Assembly: GCA_029783825.1 (NCBI GenBank)
Contig: JAREIK010000343.1
Location: 558,001 to 622,000, forward strand
Direction: 5' to 3'
Origin: Sapria himalayana
Taxonomy: Eukaryota > Streptophyta > Magnoliopsida > Malpighiales > Rafflesiaceae
Length of the DNA stretch: 64,000 bases
How positions within the stretch are numbered: the stretch's first letter is position 1; every line of letters begins with the position of its first letter. Below, one piece after another: positions 10,780 to 25,300 of this stretch. The notes below the pieces were generated by a model. The model had not been told where the DNA came from and did not search any database. It saw nothing but the letters and a program-made list of their open reading frames with translations. The position numbers and the translations under genes are program-made.

Positions 10780-12225
10780 CCTCTCCTCTTTCTGCAACTC
10801 CTGTTCCACTAATGATATTCCATGTATTCTCTCCCACACTTCACTGAGACATTGATAGAGAGAGAGAGAGAGATAGATGTCAGATGATAGCCACACCAGC
10901 TAGTGCGACTCAAGAAGCAGGTTAAAAAAAAACAGTTCGCAAATCTTGAAACGCCTCACAGTCACAGATGAAGCTGCACCAGAGCTTGCTGCACCAGAGC
11001 TTGCTGCACCAGAGCTTGCGGCATCAAATCGCCCTCTAATGGTAGGGCATAAAAATGGTTTTTATTTGTCAGTGATTCAGAGATCTCTCGTCTCCTACAC
11101 GATCTCAAGGAAAAATGAAAAAAGACAAACCGCAGGCTGGTGATCTAGAAGCTAGCAACGCAAACCCTAGCTACAGCACTTCCCGGAGTGATTTTTTCAA
11201 GTTTTTCAAGTTTTCGCCATCATTTTCTCTGTAAAATTTTTTGTTTCCTCGAACAGAGTTTTGAACTATCAGGAATTAACACGATTTCTGAATTTTTTTT
11301 TCCGAGACAAATTAAAAAAAAAAAAAGAAAAAACACGAGAATTCCGCAAAAAACGCAAGAAAATTAACAATAGATTTAAGAAATACTACGGAGAGAGCGT
11401 AAAACACCTCGACGCCTTGCCAATAAATTAGCAGAAAAAAGCTTGGATCAGAAATTACATGGGGGGGGGGGAGAGAGAGTAATTTCCAGGCATGGGAAAT
11501 CCAAATTGAAGAGAACCTTTTATTGTAAAAATGCGAGAAATTTGAATTTTTTTTTTTTTTTTCATTTTCATTTTCTCTCGACGAACCTTTATTTTTCTTT
11601 TCTTGAGTTTTTTTTTTTTTTTCCTCCCTCTCTCTCTGATTGCTCCTCTCGCACGTACGGATTTTATTTCTATTTATATAATTTTTTTTCTTTTAAAATA
11701 AAAAAAGCAGATCTCATTTTTCCTTTTTCCGGAGAACTCTTGCTTTTCCTTGGCGATTTACTGATACGAGATGACCGGAGAAGGACAAACATGTTTTTAT
11801 TTTTATTTTTCTTATTTTAATGCTGGGCATTAATTTTGTGTCAGGCCAGGTTCAGATATGAAATGATTACCGTATTTCTTCTTTATATTTCTTTTCCATA
11901 ATTTTTTTAAAAAAAAAAAAAACAAAAACTTATGTCCGCTCGTTTATTAATATTTTAACCTTATTTTGTGTTGTGCAATAATTATTTTCTCAGATATTAA
12001 AAATAAAATCTCTCCTGCAATGCTTTTTTAAATAAGATTAAAATATAATATTAATTTTTTACAAATTTCAAAATCGGCAATGAAAATACATATATATATA
12101 ATATTTATTAAAAAATCATTAAAATATAAAAAACATAATGCCCATCTATTTATGTGTAATATGCTCAGCACCAACACAACATCCAAGACATAAATTAATT
12201 AATTTTTTTTTTTTAAATTTATGAA
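10780..12225. other. AHL 5' leader/promoter and SWI3B 3' flank
   Basis: 1.4 kb between two same-strand genes. Near the AHL start the sense strand carries a (CT)n leader (about 10857-10876), common in plant 5' UTRs. A 15-bp unit, GCTGCACCAGAGCTT, is repeated three times near 10970-11020. Long T and A runs lie at 11290-11710. The part next to 12226 is the expected SWI3B 3' UTR; its poly(A) site could not be fixed. Confidence 0.6.
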
Positions 12226-12363
12226 CTAACTTCTGGTGTGCAACACAAGATTAAGCTGGGCAGCAAATAGCATATTCTTCAACTGCTCCACCTGTTGCCA
12301 TTCCTTCTCCATCTGCAAATCCAGCTCCTCAAACCCAACAACTTTATTTTGTATCTCCTTCAT
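12226..12363 (-). CDS. SWI3B: SWI3B coding exon 6 (C-terminus)
   Basis: Encodes [20 protein letters not shown] through [18 protein letters not shown] and a TAG stop. It is a helical, Glu/Gln/Leu-rich segment typical of the SWI3 C-terminal dimerisation region. Confidence 0.9.
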   Translation of the reverse strand: MKEIQNKVVGFEELDLQMEKEWQQVEQLKNMLFAAQLNLVLHTRS

Positions 12364-12719
12364 CTGCCATAGCAGATTTATCAATTTCCTTTGCCTACAC
12401 ACACACACACACACATATACATGCATACATACAACCATACATATATACATATTATATATACATACACATACAAACACACACACATACATATATACATGCA
12501 CATACATACATACATACAACCATACATATATACATATTATATATACATATACACATACATACACACACACATACATATATATATATACATATACATACAT
12601 ACACACATACATATATACATACATAGACACATACATATATACATATATAAATACATACATAAATACATATATTACATACGTACATACATACAAAGATATA
12701 TATATATATATATACAAAG

Positions 12720-12750
<31 letters not shown>

Positions 12751-12798
12751 TAGATACAACATTCATACACAAATACATAAATATATACATAGATATAT

Positions 12799-12829
<31 letters not shown>

Positions 12830-13125
12830 TACATACATACATTCATGGATACATAGATACATAGATACATAGATACATATATACATACATAAATATATAT
12901 ATATTTACATAATTCATAGATACATATATTACATACATTCATACAAAGATATATACATAGATACATACATATACATACATTGATACATACATATATTACA
13001 TACATACATACATACATGGATACATAGATAGATACATACATACATATATACATACATAGATAAATAGATAGATACATATATACATAGATATATATATTAC
13101 ATACATACATACAATTCAAAGAGAG

Positions 13126-13166
<41 letters not shown>

Positions 13167-13313
13167 TACATAGATACATACACATACATACATAGATACA
13201 TACATATACATACATGGATACATAGATAGATACATACATACATACATACATAGATAAATAGATAGATACATACATACATAGATATATATAGTACATACAT
13301 ACATACAATTCAA

Positions 13314-13390
<77 letters not shown>

Positions 13391-16300
13391 TAGATACATA
13401 GATAGATACATAGTGTATACATGTAACTGCAGTTGTAGACACTAAATGCAGAGAGAACCATACCTGCACCTCTATAATGCTAGAAATTGATCTCTCGACG
13501 TCGAGCTCTTCATCATCTGAACATGATGCTTCTTCAGCTGCATTGTGGTCGCCATCTCCATCACACGCAAAGCTGGCGTCTGCTCCTGCGTGATCGTTAA
13601 GTGAGAACGTGTGGGAGGTCATACACAGAGCACAAGCCTATCACAGTTTAGAATTGAGTTTAGAGAGAGACAGCGCCCGATGAGTCTTGAACTCGAGATC
13701 TAACGGCACTAGACGAAGACACTTGTCGCCATAACAAGACATTGCCCCAGATATATACGTGCAACACAGGAACTTTGCAGATCAAATCTTTTTTCTCGCC
13801 CAGACACATTTAATTTCTAAATTCTTATTAGATTCGATATGTTGGTGTTTGTGTGATCGCGCACTGTAAGAATATATAATAGCGCGACAAATATAAATAA
13901 TTTAAATATATTAAAAATAAAAGAAATTATATCTTGACGTGATCACAAATAAATAAAATCATTTCTTTGTACTTTAATTGAATCTCAGCTAGAATAGATT
14001 TCTTACCCCCTTCACACATAATAATATGTTAATTACATATTTAATAATAAATTAATACCCATTAAATAAATTAACATAACAAATATAAATTTAACTACAA
14101 TCATATAACCTATGGTAGAAAATGATCAAAATGTCATTACTCTAATCGGTGTAGTACGAAGTAGTATGTGTTGAAAATGATCACACAGGCTAAGAAGCAC
14201 GTACACGGACACGAGAATACAATACGGCAGGATACGGGAATACGACAAATTCAAAAAAACTAGGATACGAATACGACTAGGATACGGCATCATAAAAAAA
14301 ATAAAAATAAAAATTATTCTTTATAAATAATATTAGGTATTTTATAAAATAAAATAATATAATATATCTTATTTTATTAAATAAATGTATATTTTTTATT
14401 TTATAAAATTTAATTTTTTTATTTTATTTTATTTTATAATATTTATAAGAATCTTTTTTTATAAAATAATATTTAATAATAATCTAATATTATATAAAAA
14501 TATAATTTTTTTTATTTTATAAAATAAAAATATTTTATTTTATAAAAATCAGGCCCCCCTCCCCCCAAAATTGCGCCATGCCTCTCCACAGAATCGAGCC
14601 CTTCTCTCCACAAATCACGCCCGCCCCATGTATCCCCACAAATCGTGCTCGCCCCCTAGAGGTGTCAACCGGGCAGAGCCGGCCCTGCCCGGCACGAGGC
14701 ACGACACGGTTCGGCCGTGCCTGGGCCGGCCCGGCACAAGAAAATCCCATGCCCGGGCCCGGTTTGGCACGAGCCGTGCCGTGTCGTGCCTCACCCGGCA
14801 AGGTTCGGCCCGTGGCACGGTACACCGGCACGGGTTCGTCCCGTGTCGGGTGTCCCCCTGAGCCCGACCCCACGATCACCCATCCCACAAAAAAGACCAC
14901 GGGTAGGGTCTGATTGGACCCGACCCGCGGTCCCACGATGCCCGAACCGTACGGCCAGGCCAAGCCCGAGCGGGTCGGCATGGCTTTTTTAAACCGTGCC
15001 AGACCAAGCACAAAGGCATGCTTGTGCTCAAAAAAAATGGGCCCGACCCGGCCCGTTAGACACCTCTACACCCCCTGCTTCCCCAAAATCGTGCCCGCCC
15101 CATGCCCCCTCCACAGAATCGTGGCATTAGCCATAATGGGCGACGTCGTAGGGCATTGTCGGCATGGATACGGCAGCCGACGCATCCGTCCGATACATCA
15201 TGTGGCATATCGGATACGGATTGATCAATGAAATGCCATGTGGCGTATCGAACACGTATCCGTGCCGTGTCCATACCGTGTCCGCGTGTCCGACACGCGG
15301 ACACACCTATAGAGAGCCATATCCATGCTTTCTTGCACACCAGTATACTATATTATATAGTTTCATATAATATATTATACAATTTCTTACCTTCTTCCAA
15401 GCTAGGTCGTGCTTTCCTGGCACAATGACCCTACTAGCCTCATTTGCCACTTATAGTGGTAAGGCGAACCTACCATGAAAAATCTTAAAAATAACTAATC
15501 ATACTTACTACATAAATTATGTCTATTTTGGTAATAATCAGATAGCTGTGTGCAATTATACGAATACTAACACACCAGATTTCATATGAACTCCAAAATA
15601 AATGTGTTGGCGACTTCGAGAATTGTCCTGTGCTATAATCGAACATCAATAGAGAAGAATAAAATCAAAATTAAATTATCTGAAAATATAACTCACTAAA
15701 AAAAATAAACAAAATAATCAAAAATAAATAAAAAATAAAATAAAAGACTAAGCTGACTATTACAACAAGAATCGTAATATTGATGAGTACCCCCACCCCC
15801 CTCAACTTCCTATAGTACTCTCAGTCTCCTCTCTAAAATTAACTCTCAACAATAATTACTAGTGTGACTGATCTAAGTTTGAGACACGAGATTCACGTGC
15901 CTAGAGGTGTCAAACGGGCCGGGCATGACAGGCCCGTTTTTTTTTTTGAGCACGGGCATGCTTTCGTGCCGGGTCAGGCCCGGCACGGTTACTGTACCAT
16001 GTCGTGCATGGCCCGGCACAGTTAAAAAAGCCGTGCCCGGCACAGCCCACTGGCACGGGGGGCCGTGCTGTGCTGGCCCGCTCGGGCCTGGCATGGCCGT
16101 ACGGGCCAAACCAGGACCTCGGGTCGGGTCAAATCAGACCCGACCCACGGTCTTTTTTGTGAGATGGGCGAAGCGAGGGGGACACGGGACGAACACATGC
16201 CGGTGTGCCGTGCCACGGGCACCGAACCGTGCCAGGCCAGGGACGGCACGGCACGGCTCGTGCCTTACCCAAGCACGTGATTTTCCTGTCCCGGGCCAGC

Positions 16301-19300
16301 CCTGTCACGGCCAAATTGTGCCGTGCCTCGTGCCGGGCCGGCCCGGCTGACACCTCTACACATGCCCAAAACCCAATGAGAATGATGTGACATATAATTA
16401 TTATGCCGTGTCGAATACCAATGGACAAAATCCAATGGTTGGCTAGATTATGTACGGCAAGTGTTAAAAATTATTTTAAAAAATTTATTTTTTATAAATA
16501 AGTAGAACATTTATATTTTTTTTCTTTAAATCGTAATCATATATGTATTAATGTATGATTATCAAAAAAAAAATTTAAAAAATTATTTTTTATAAATTTT
16601 TGTTATTCAATTACACAAATAATAATACACATAATTTCATAAGAATTTCGAAGTTAAAAAATATTTGAAGAAAAATAATATAATGATGATTGATTACTTA
16701 GGAAATCATTGTATTTCATACGTATAATACAGGTCAAGTCTTAGTATAATAACAAGTATATTCATCCAAATACTATAAATCTCAAGTTCAAGACTCATTA
16801 AATACAACTCATTAGATCCTATGCCAAGTGAAAGTCATGAGTACTACGTACGGCCTCCATACGACCTCCTCCTGACTAATTGACTACGAAATCAAGTCAA
16901 CAATGTATGTAATTTTTTTATTTTAGGCTTTTATTTTATATAATAAAGTTATAAAAAAAAATAATAAGACATTCTCGTTTAACTTCTTTTCTATTTAGCC
17001 AATCTAATAAAATGGATCCTAGTGAATTTCATCAAAATAAAATTACTTTTTTTGATAATTTTTAAAATAAAAAAAATGCATACTATAAATACTATAAAAA
17101 AATATATAGTTACAAAACTAATTATATGCCTTAATACCTAAGAAGGCATGCCGAATAATAAATTATAAAATATGATGTATTTGATCTTAAACAAACAAAA
17201 CTTAGCAATAACATCCTTTAAGTTATATCTATTTCAATTTCATATTTAGCGACTCGTTATTTTTATAATTATGGTTTTATAAAAAAAGAAATAATTACAA
17301 TAATCGTTACTATGAATTTTATCCTTAAATTTATATAATATCCTAAACTACTACGGTCTATGCAAAAATATATTGAACTCACAGATCATAGGATCCATAT
17401 GTCACAATGTAGAATTGGTATTATAAAAAAATATAAATTTAATAAATACTTAATAATTCAAGATCTTAAAAAAAATAATAAAATAGTATTAATGACATCT
17501 AATATATATAATGATGAGAATGTGCACATCTTTAGCATGTATCACAATGTATTAAATTGATTCTAACTAGAAATTAAATAAAAATAAAAACTTTAAATTT
17601 TGTGAGATATTATATCATAATAATTCTGCTAAATATGATAGTTTAACAAACATACTAAAGAAATATTAAATTTAAAATAAAATATATAATATTATATTTG
17701 ATAATACTATAAATATTGATGGCATTATAAATTTATTCATATGAATTATCAAAGAACTAAAATATTTTTTTATTAAATAAATGTTATAAATCATAAACAA
17801 AATAATACAAGTCAACTTAAAATTAATTTCTCGCTCATTAAATTATATCTTTTTAAATTTTTTAAAATTTTTTCACCTCCATCAAATCCCCCCTTACAAA
17901 TCCAAGGGTGGATACATACCACAAACTTTCACACTGGTCAAATATCTTAATAATGATCACGACCAAACACATTTAACTTTATACTTCTTATGAAATCCAG
18001 TACATTAGTGATGGTTTAAACACATCTAAAACTTATTATGATATATTTAGAATTTAATATATCTAATATTGAATTCATATTTTAATTACCAACACCAAAA
18101 ATTAAGATTTTTATTTTTAAAATTTTTAATATTTTTTAATGATACGACTAGCTTGTGTTCGTTTATATATTCTTATATTTTTAATTGCACTAACATGCAC
18201 ATACAATATGAACAGCGTGATTAAATAATACAAAAATATTTAAAATATAAGTCGACCATTCCATTAAATTATTGTTTGATTACATGTTTGAATCATATAG
18301 TTAATGTCGATAATGTTTAAGATATTATAAAATTCACATATTATTATATAAAATAACCACGAGAACTAATGGATAAAATTTACAAATAATTAGAGATCAT
18401 TCTAGTGCACAAAACTTCCACTTTAGTGAGTGATCTAGGAAAAGTTAATATTTGGACAAAATATGGCCTCCAATAATATAAACTTATATAAATATTATAT
18501 AAATAAAATAATAATAATAATAATACTGAGCAATTGAGTTTTATGATTGATACCATATTTGAAATTGATAAATTTTTTATTTAATTTACCAAGGATAAAT
18601 GATAAGGTGATCTATTCAATTATCCCTAATTGATATTTAAAATTTTAACATATTGAGTTGCTTCAAATTTTACAAATAAAATTTTCCCAAAAAAAAATTC
18701 TCACATTTTTTTTACTTTTTAAAATAATATCTGATCTACTAACTCCTCAGTATATATTGTAGCATAGAAGTCTATTTTTTTTGTTTATGTGACTATAATT
18801 ATACGAGTATAAATTTTATACTACATATTATAAAAACTTCGAGATATTTAATGCATTGAGAAGATGCATGTATAGTTCTACAATTTCTTAATAAATGAAT
18901 TTCATGAATAAATCATAACTTCAAAAAAACTAGATCAGAATCAATCAAACAGTGATCATAACTCAGAACCAATAATAGAAACAGCTAGCACTGACAACAA
19001 TATTAATTTTAAAGATTAATTTTTCTAATATTTCTTTATGCCATATTAATTGATCATTAGAAAATTAATTTTTATATTTTTATATTTTTTTAAAAATTAA
19101 ATATATTTCATATTATTGTCATATTACACAATTTTAACTAAAAAGTATCTTTAAATAATATGCAAGTTATTTTTTTATTTTTTATTTTAACTATACAAGT
19201 ACGACTTACATAATTATACTGAAAAAATAATTTTAGCATGTTTGTGTGCGTGCATAAATATAAATATATAAATACTACATATAGTGTGTGTATATATATA

Positions 19301-22300
19301 CACACCACATATATGCAAATATACATATTGCATATATATTGTGTATATAAACAAATATTTAAGTCTTCGATTACATTAATAATAATATGCTAGATTTTAT
19401 TAAAATTACAAAATTAAAAATATTTATGTAGAAATAATACTAAAATAATTACAGATAAAATTCATATATTATAAGTATGTATTGGAGATCATATCTTAAT
19501 ATTATAACATATATCATCATAAAAGAAAATGATAACAAGTTTATCAAGATATTAATTTCTCTCCAACCATACATAGAGGTGTAGTATGAGTCATGTCGTG
19601 CCGGCATGGCGATGCCACCATTTCGTGCCAGACATGGCACGATGGCTCGGTCCACCAACCCAGCAAGGCACGATGACATGACTACGCCAGACTGTGTCAG
19701 ACCATGCCCAAGGTGCATGCACAATGGGTGGTCGACTTACATGACCAGCCAATTACAATTGGCCACATGCCCGATTATTTAAAAATAATTAGACCGCCCA
19801 GTGACAGGGCGATCTAATTTTTTAGACCGCCCAGTGACAGGGCGATCTAATTTTTTAGACCGCCCATCACGGGCACAAAGTCAGGCTGTCGGGGTTTATT
19901 TGTTAAAAATAAAAAATCAGACTGACCAGGTGAAACACCCATCACGCTCGACGGGGCCCCATCGAATGGTCACCCGGGCCAATTTACCGTGCCATCGGGC
20001 CCAGCACGAGGCAAGGCTCATGCCGGCCCAGCACGGCACGAACTGTGACATGGGGCAGCCCGGACCTGCATGAGACACATTTTTGGACCGTGCCTAGCCA
20101 GGCACAGCTGAATTGTGCCATGCTGGGCTGCGCGGTCAATTCGAGACCTCTAACAATGCACTAAGAGAGAGTTTTATGCACTGAATAGGACCTAAAATAT
20201 AAACAAATATATAAATTGTATATATGAGTATGAAATAGAGGTGTCAACCGGGCCGGCCCAGGCCCGGCACGAGGCATGGCATGGTTCAGCAGTGCCTGGG
20301 CCGATCCGGCACGGAAAAATTCCGTGCCCGGGCCCGTGCCGTGCCATGCCTGACCCGGCACGGTTAGGCCCGTAGCACAGCACGGGTTTGTCCCGTGCCG
20401 GGTGTCCCATGAGCCCGACCTCACGATGCCCCTCCCGCAAAAAAAGACCACGGGTCGGGTCTGATTCGACCCGACCCGCGGTCCCCCGTATCCCGAACCA
20501 CTCGGACATGCAAGCCCGAGCGGGCCCGGCAAGGCACGGCACGGCCCGCCGTGCCTACAGGCCGTGCCGGGCTCGGCAATTTTTAAACCGTGCCGGGCAC
20601 AGTAGCACGAACGTGCCCTAGAAAAACAGGCCGGGCCGTGCTGGGCCAGCCCGTTTGACACCTCTAATTGTAGCAGTGTGGTTGTACAACACAGCCCATT
20701 AGTACACCACCTGATAGGCCACACTCCCACAGGCCATAGTTACTGCAGCTGTGTTGTTGGCAGCCTGTGGCCCATTAGAGCATTGGAGGGGACCCAAGCA
20801 AGCTAGCACCTAGTGCTAGCTGCTAGCAACTAACTCCTAGAGCTAGCACATAGCACCTAAGTCCTTAGCCCCCCACTCTGGTCTCATAAAGTGCCTTTCT
20901 CGTGACAAGGCATGACCCTAGCTAGTTTGGCTTCCATGTTGGGCTGGCTTATGCCTTCGGGAAGGAGCAAAGAGGATAGGTAAAGCACGAGGTTCTCATT
21001 TTAGGATGGGATCCGAGATAACTTAATATCGTGATAATCTTATCATCAAAAATCATAGAAACTATTTCTAATAAGTCTCGAACTAGAGTCCTACAAGTCT
21101 TGAAAAAAGATATTTATCTTCACACCGAGCTATGACCTCCAATAATAATAAAACTTATATAAATTTAAAAAATAAATAAATATAAGAATTATAATTAACC
21201 TATGATGAGCATTGTGACAGATAATGGATTTTGAAAATGATAGATTTTTTTATTCAATTTGCTAAGGATAAACGACAATGTGGTTCAGCCAAAAAATATG
21301 AATTATCAAAATATTTAAATGTTGATTACTATTCATGTTTACTGCTGACTAATATAAATAATTTTGTCGTGTTGAATTAATGAAAGTCATATGAATAAAC
21401 TTTTTCCATTTTAAATAAAAATGATACTCGATATAGTGATCCAGATATCTAAAATATTAAGAATCAACACAAAGAACTACATGATCCTGCAATCAATCCC
21501 TCTAATCTTGATATTCCGATCATTATCCAGTACAGATAAAATAAGATGTACTCAAATTCTAATTTCACAAGTTTTGTCGTACTCTCAGGACCCATTTGAT
21601 AAAACTAAAAAAATTAAGTACTAAAAAATAAGTGCTGAAAAATTAAGACTGAATTTTATAAGTACTAAATTTGTATTGAAAAATTAATAGATAAATTACT
21701 GTTAATTGAATACTAAATATAAATATATTATTTGAAAATAATATATTTTACATATTTATCCTTGTTATTATTGTATTACGTATTATCTAACATAGATAAA
21801 ATTTCTAATAAATTTTTTTTTTCCACTATAATTAATAATTATTAAAAAAAATAAAATCCCTAAAAATATATTCATAAATAAATCATAAATCCAAAAAAAA
21901 TAAAAATATTTAAAAAATAACAAATAAAATCAAAACTCTTTAAAACTATCCAAATTTTTAATATAAAAACAAAAATTAATGAATAATTAGTTGATTTGTT
22001 ATTTACGCTCTTAAATTAATCATGAAGAGAGTAAGAGTTAGCGTTTGTGGTGACAGAGAAACAAAGAAAAGATAGATTCACAAACTGAACTGTAACATAA
22101 ATAAAAAAATGAAAAAGAAAAAAAATGACAAAATAATAATTATAAAAAAAAATTATTTAAAATTTTCAACCTTCAATATTAAGTAAGTCTTTATCTACTT
22201 AATATGTTCAATGCTTTTTCACTTAAAATTTTAAATTTTTATCTCTCAATATTTTTTTATCAAACACAATTAAATTTTCAAACTATTGAAAATTTTAATT

Positions 22301-25300
22301 TTCAATAATTTGAACATTTAAGTACTTTATCAAACAGTTCATCAATCTTACATTATTCCTTCAATTATTTTTTTTATTAAGAATATTAGGATAATCAAGT
22401 CTCATTTTGACATATCAACTCATCTAGGATGACATCGAGTCATGAAAAAAGAGATACATAACTTCCACTTTAATAAGACTTGAGATCTAATATCAAGACG
22501 TTCAAAAAGATATGTTGTTGATTGCTGGTAAGTGCTCATTATGAAGATAAGTCTATATCTAAAGGAGAGCAGCTTAAAATGAGATTTGTAGCAAAAAGAT
22601 TACCAATATGTTTAGTATGAACTAATAGGAAACTTACTCAACTAAGATGACCAGAATACGAATTTTTATTTATCTAGAAAAATCTCATCGTTAAAGGATA
22701 TATCAGTTTTGCATGAAAAATATATTTATTCATAAAGACCTTGAAAAATATGTGCATACGAAATAATTACATAAATTTCAAGCAACACAATCAAATATAA
22801 TTTAGAAATTACAAAAAACATTGTAGAGTTTGAAATAATCATCGAGAGCATGATATATTATACAAATATTTTACTAATTTTTCTTAATTCTTATGAATGA
22901 GTCATAATAAAATAATTTTACTGACTGTCTATGTAAAAAAAAAAATTCTAATGAAAAATAACAAATTAGGGATCACCTAACTCAAGAATCATCTTCAATC
23001 ATAGTTTCAGATGAAATATATTGAAATACTTAGATATTTTTTTGATATAAAGATGATATACTCTACAAGGAATATCATTTTGTCATATATGAGACATGCA
23101 CCTGATAGTCTTTTCAAGATTAAACTTTTGAGTAGTGCTCTAGAAAATACTCTTATTAATTTAAGTATGGATTCCACTTCTAATACCTCTCCAATTGACT
23201 ATATCTATAACTAATAAATGAGATATGTCTATGTCCCAACTTATTTTTTGTCTTTCAAGCTTGATATTGTGGACTCGTGCACACCAACTTGATGAGAAAT
23301 ATTATAATTTTTTTAATTTTGTGTTTGTTTCTTGTACTTTTAATAAGAGCATCCGACAAGTGAGTTGCATATATTGCTTATTTTAATTATATAAGAATAT
23401 TTGATATATAAATTTAAATAGGAGTATTACAACATCTATTTTAGTATTTATTTATTTAATATTAACAATTTTTTTTCTTGCAAATTCATTGTTGTAAATA
23501 AATAATCAACGGTTAAGTTACTTAACTTGAAGCAGACTTTAGACCCTGATTCAATGACTCACGGTTAAGGTATATTAGCACAAAATCCAATGAGATATAT
23601 TTTTAATTATATTATTCGATGTATCTCCTAAAATATCCAATTCTATCATTAATATTTCAACAATAATTTTTATTTATTATATCTATATTATGTTGAATTT
23701 TCTTTTAAAATAATATTAAAATAAGTCCACACGACAAATATTCATTTATGAAGCTTAGTTTTTTTAGTTACCTATGAAAAATATATGTCAGAGAGAAAAC
23801 CAATTTTAAACCTTGCAATTAAATTATCATTATCTAACTAAAAACTATCATAAATATTTATTTCATGTATATTATATTAATTTTTTAAATTATAATTAAT
23901 TATGCTGATTCATAAAAAATTAAAAGTACAAAGAGTGTTTTTTAATTATTATATATCACATAGACTAAATCATACAAATTAAGGAATTGTGCACGTGGAC
24001 CTTGCAAAATTTAATATGAATCCACAATGACAATTTCATTGTTTGTCGGATCAAACACTTTAGCTAATTAGAAACTAAATTATTTAGAAAAAAAGATACT
24101 AAAACAAATAAATTATAGTTTTGAAAAAATAAAATAATTAGATAAAATAGAGCATATTATAATCTAGGTTTGAAGAAAAAAAATATAAATATTAAATCTA
24201 TTTAATGATTATTAAAAAAAATTAAAATATTAACTTTTTTAAAAATTAATATCCAAAGATTGGAGACAAAATCCAACAAACATTAATTTTTAAAAAATAA
24301 TTTTTGTGAAATTTAAGATATGTCGCAACAATTGGAATGGTCATTGTGACGTAAATAATAAATTATTTTACCATTTTATGATAAAATATTTTATTTGATC
24401 TCAAGTTAGATATGTTGCAACTGACCTGAGGGCGTTACAAATTGTTGGATTCATGCACTTTCTAGAACATTTTATAAATTATTGACACATATATTATCAA
24501 GTGCCTAGGCGGATCAAGTTCTTCCTACCCCAAAAGCACGACCCAAATCATTTGTCGCTCGGGCAATTTTGGCACGTGCGATCAAGCCCCATGGCCCGGC
24601 ACAAGACTTGCCACCATGCTAACCAATGCCTATTCAAAGGAGAGGTTTGATCAAGCCCAACTGAGGTATTCGGCTATGATGCGCAGAGTCGGATCGGACT
24701 GATGCCGGATAATACAGGCATGATATGGACAACATGATTTTGTGTCTGGCCAAGCCCGCGGCTAATCTAGGCAAGCCTGGGTTAGCTGCCACAAGCAGCA
24801 GACTGCCACCTTGGGCCCATGGCCCTGCCACAGCAGTGACTGGCGACAGCCACCAGGCCTGCAGGCTGAATCTGGCTACCTGCAGGCTGCTGTAGGCAGC
24901 ATGCTTGCTATCTAGAGGTGTCAAACAGGCGGGGCCGGGCCGGCCCGGCACGGTTTAAAAAAGCCGGGCCCGGCACAGCCCGCAGGCACGGCAGGCAGGG
25001 CCTGGCCTGTCCGTACGGTTCGGGCTTCGTGGGACCGTGGGTCGGGTCGAATCAGACCCGACCCCCTGTCTTTTTTGCGGGAGGGGAGATCGCGGGGTCG
25101 GGCTCGGGGGACACCCGACACGGGACGAAGCCGTGCCGGTGTGCCGTGCCAAGGGCCGAACCGTGCCGGGTCAGGCACGGCACGGCTCGTGCCTGACCCG
25201 GGCAGGGCACGGGCCCAAGCACGGAATTTTCCCGTGTCGTGCCACGTGTCGGGCCAGCCCGGCCCGGTTGACACCTCTATTGCTATCTATATTTAATATA

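Noticed and set aside
10441..10855. Three plus-strand frames of 66-90 residues
   Set aside because: Antisense shadows of AHL exon 1.
12236..13461. Several 120-210-residue open frames on both strands
   Set aside because: They are translations of CA/CATA/TA microsatellite (Tyr/Ile/His/Thr or Cys/Val/Met repeats). Only the small exon parts at 13464-13585 and 12226-12363 are real.
14535..15011. 158-residue Gly/Arg/Pro-rich frame
   Set aside because: Lies in GC-rich MITE copy A; similar frames occur in every copy (for example 20161-20730, 27447-27938, 46271-46717) because GC-rich DNA has few stops.
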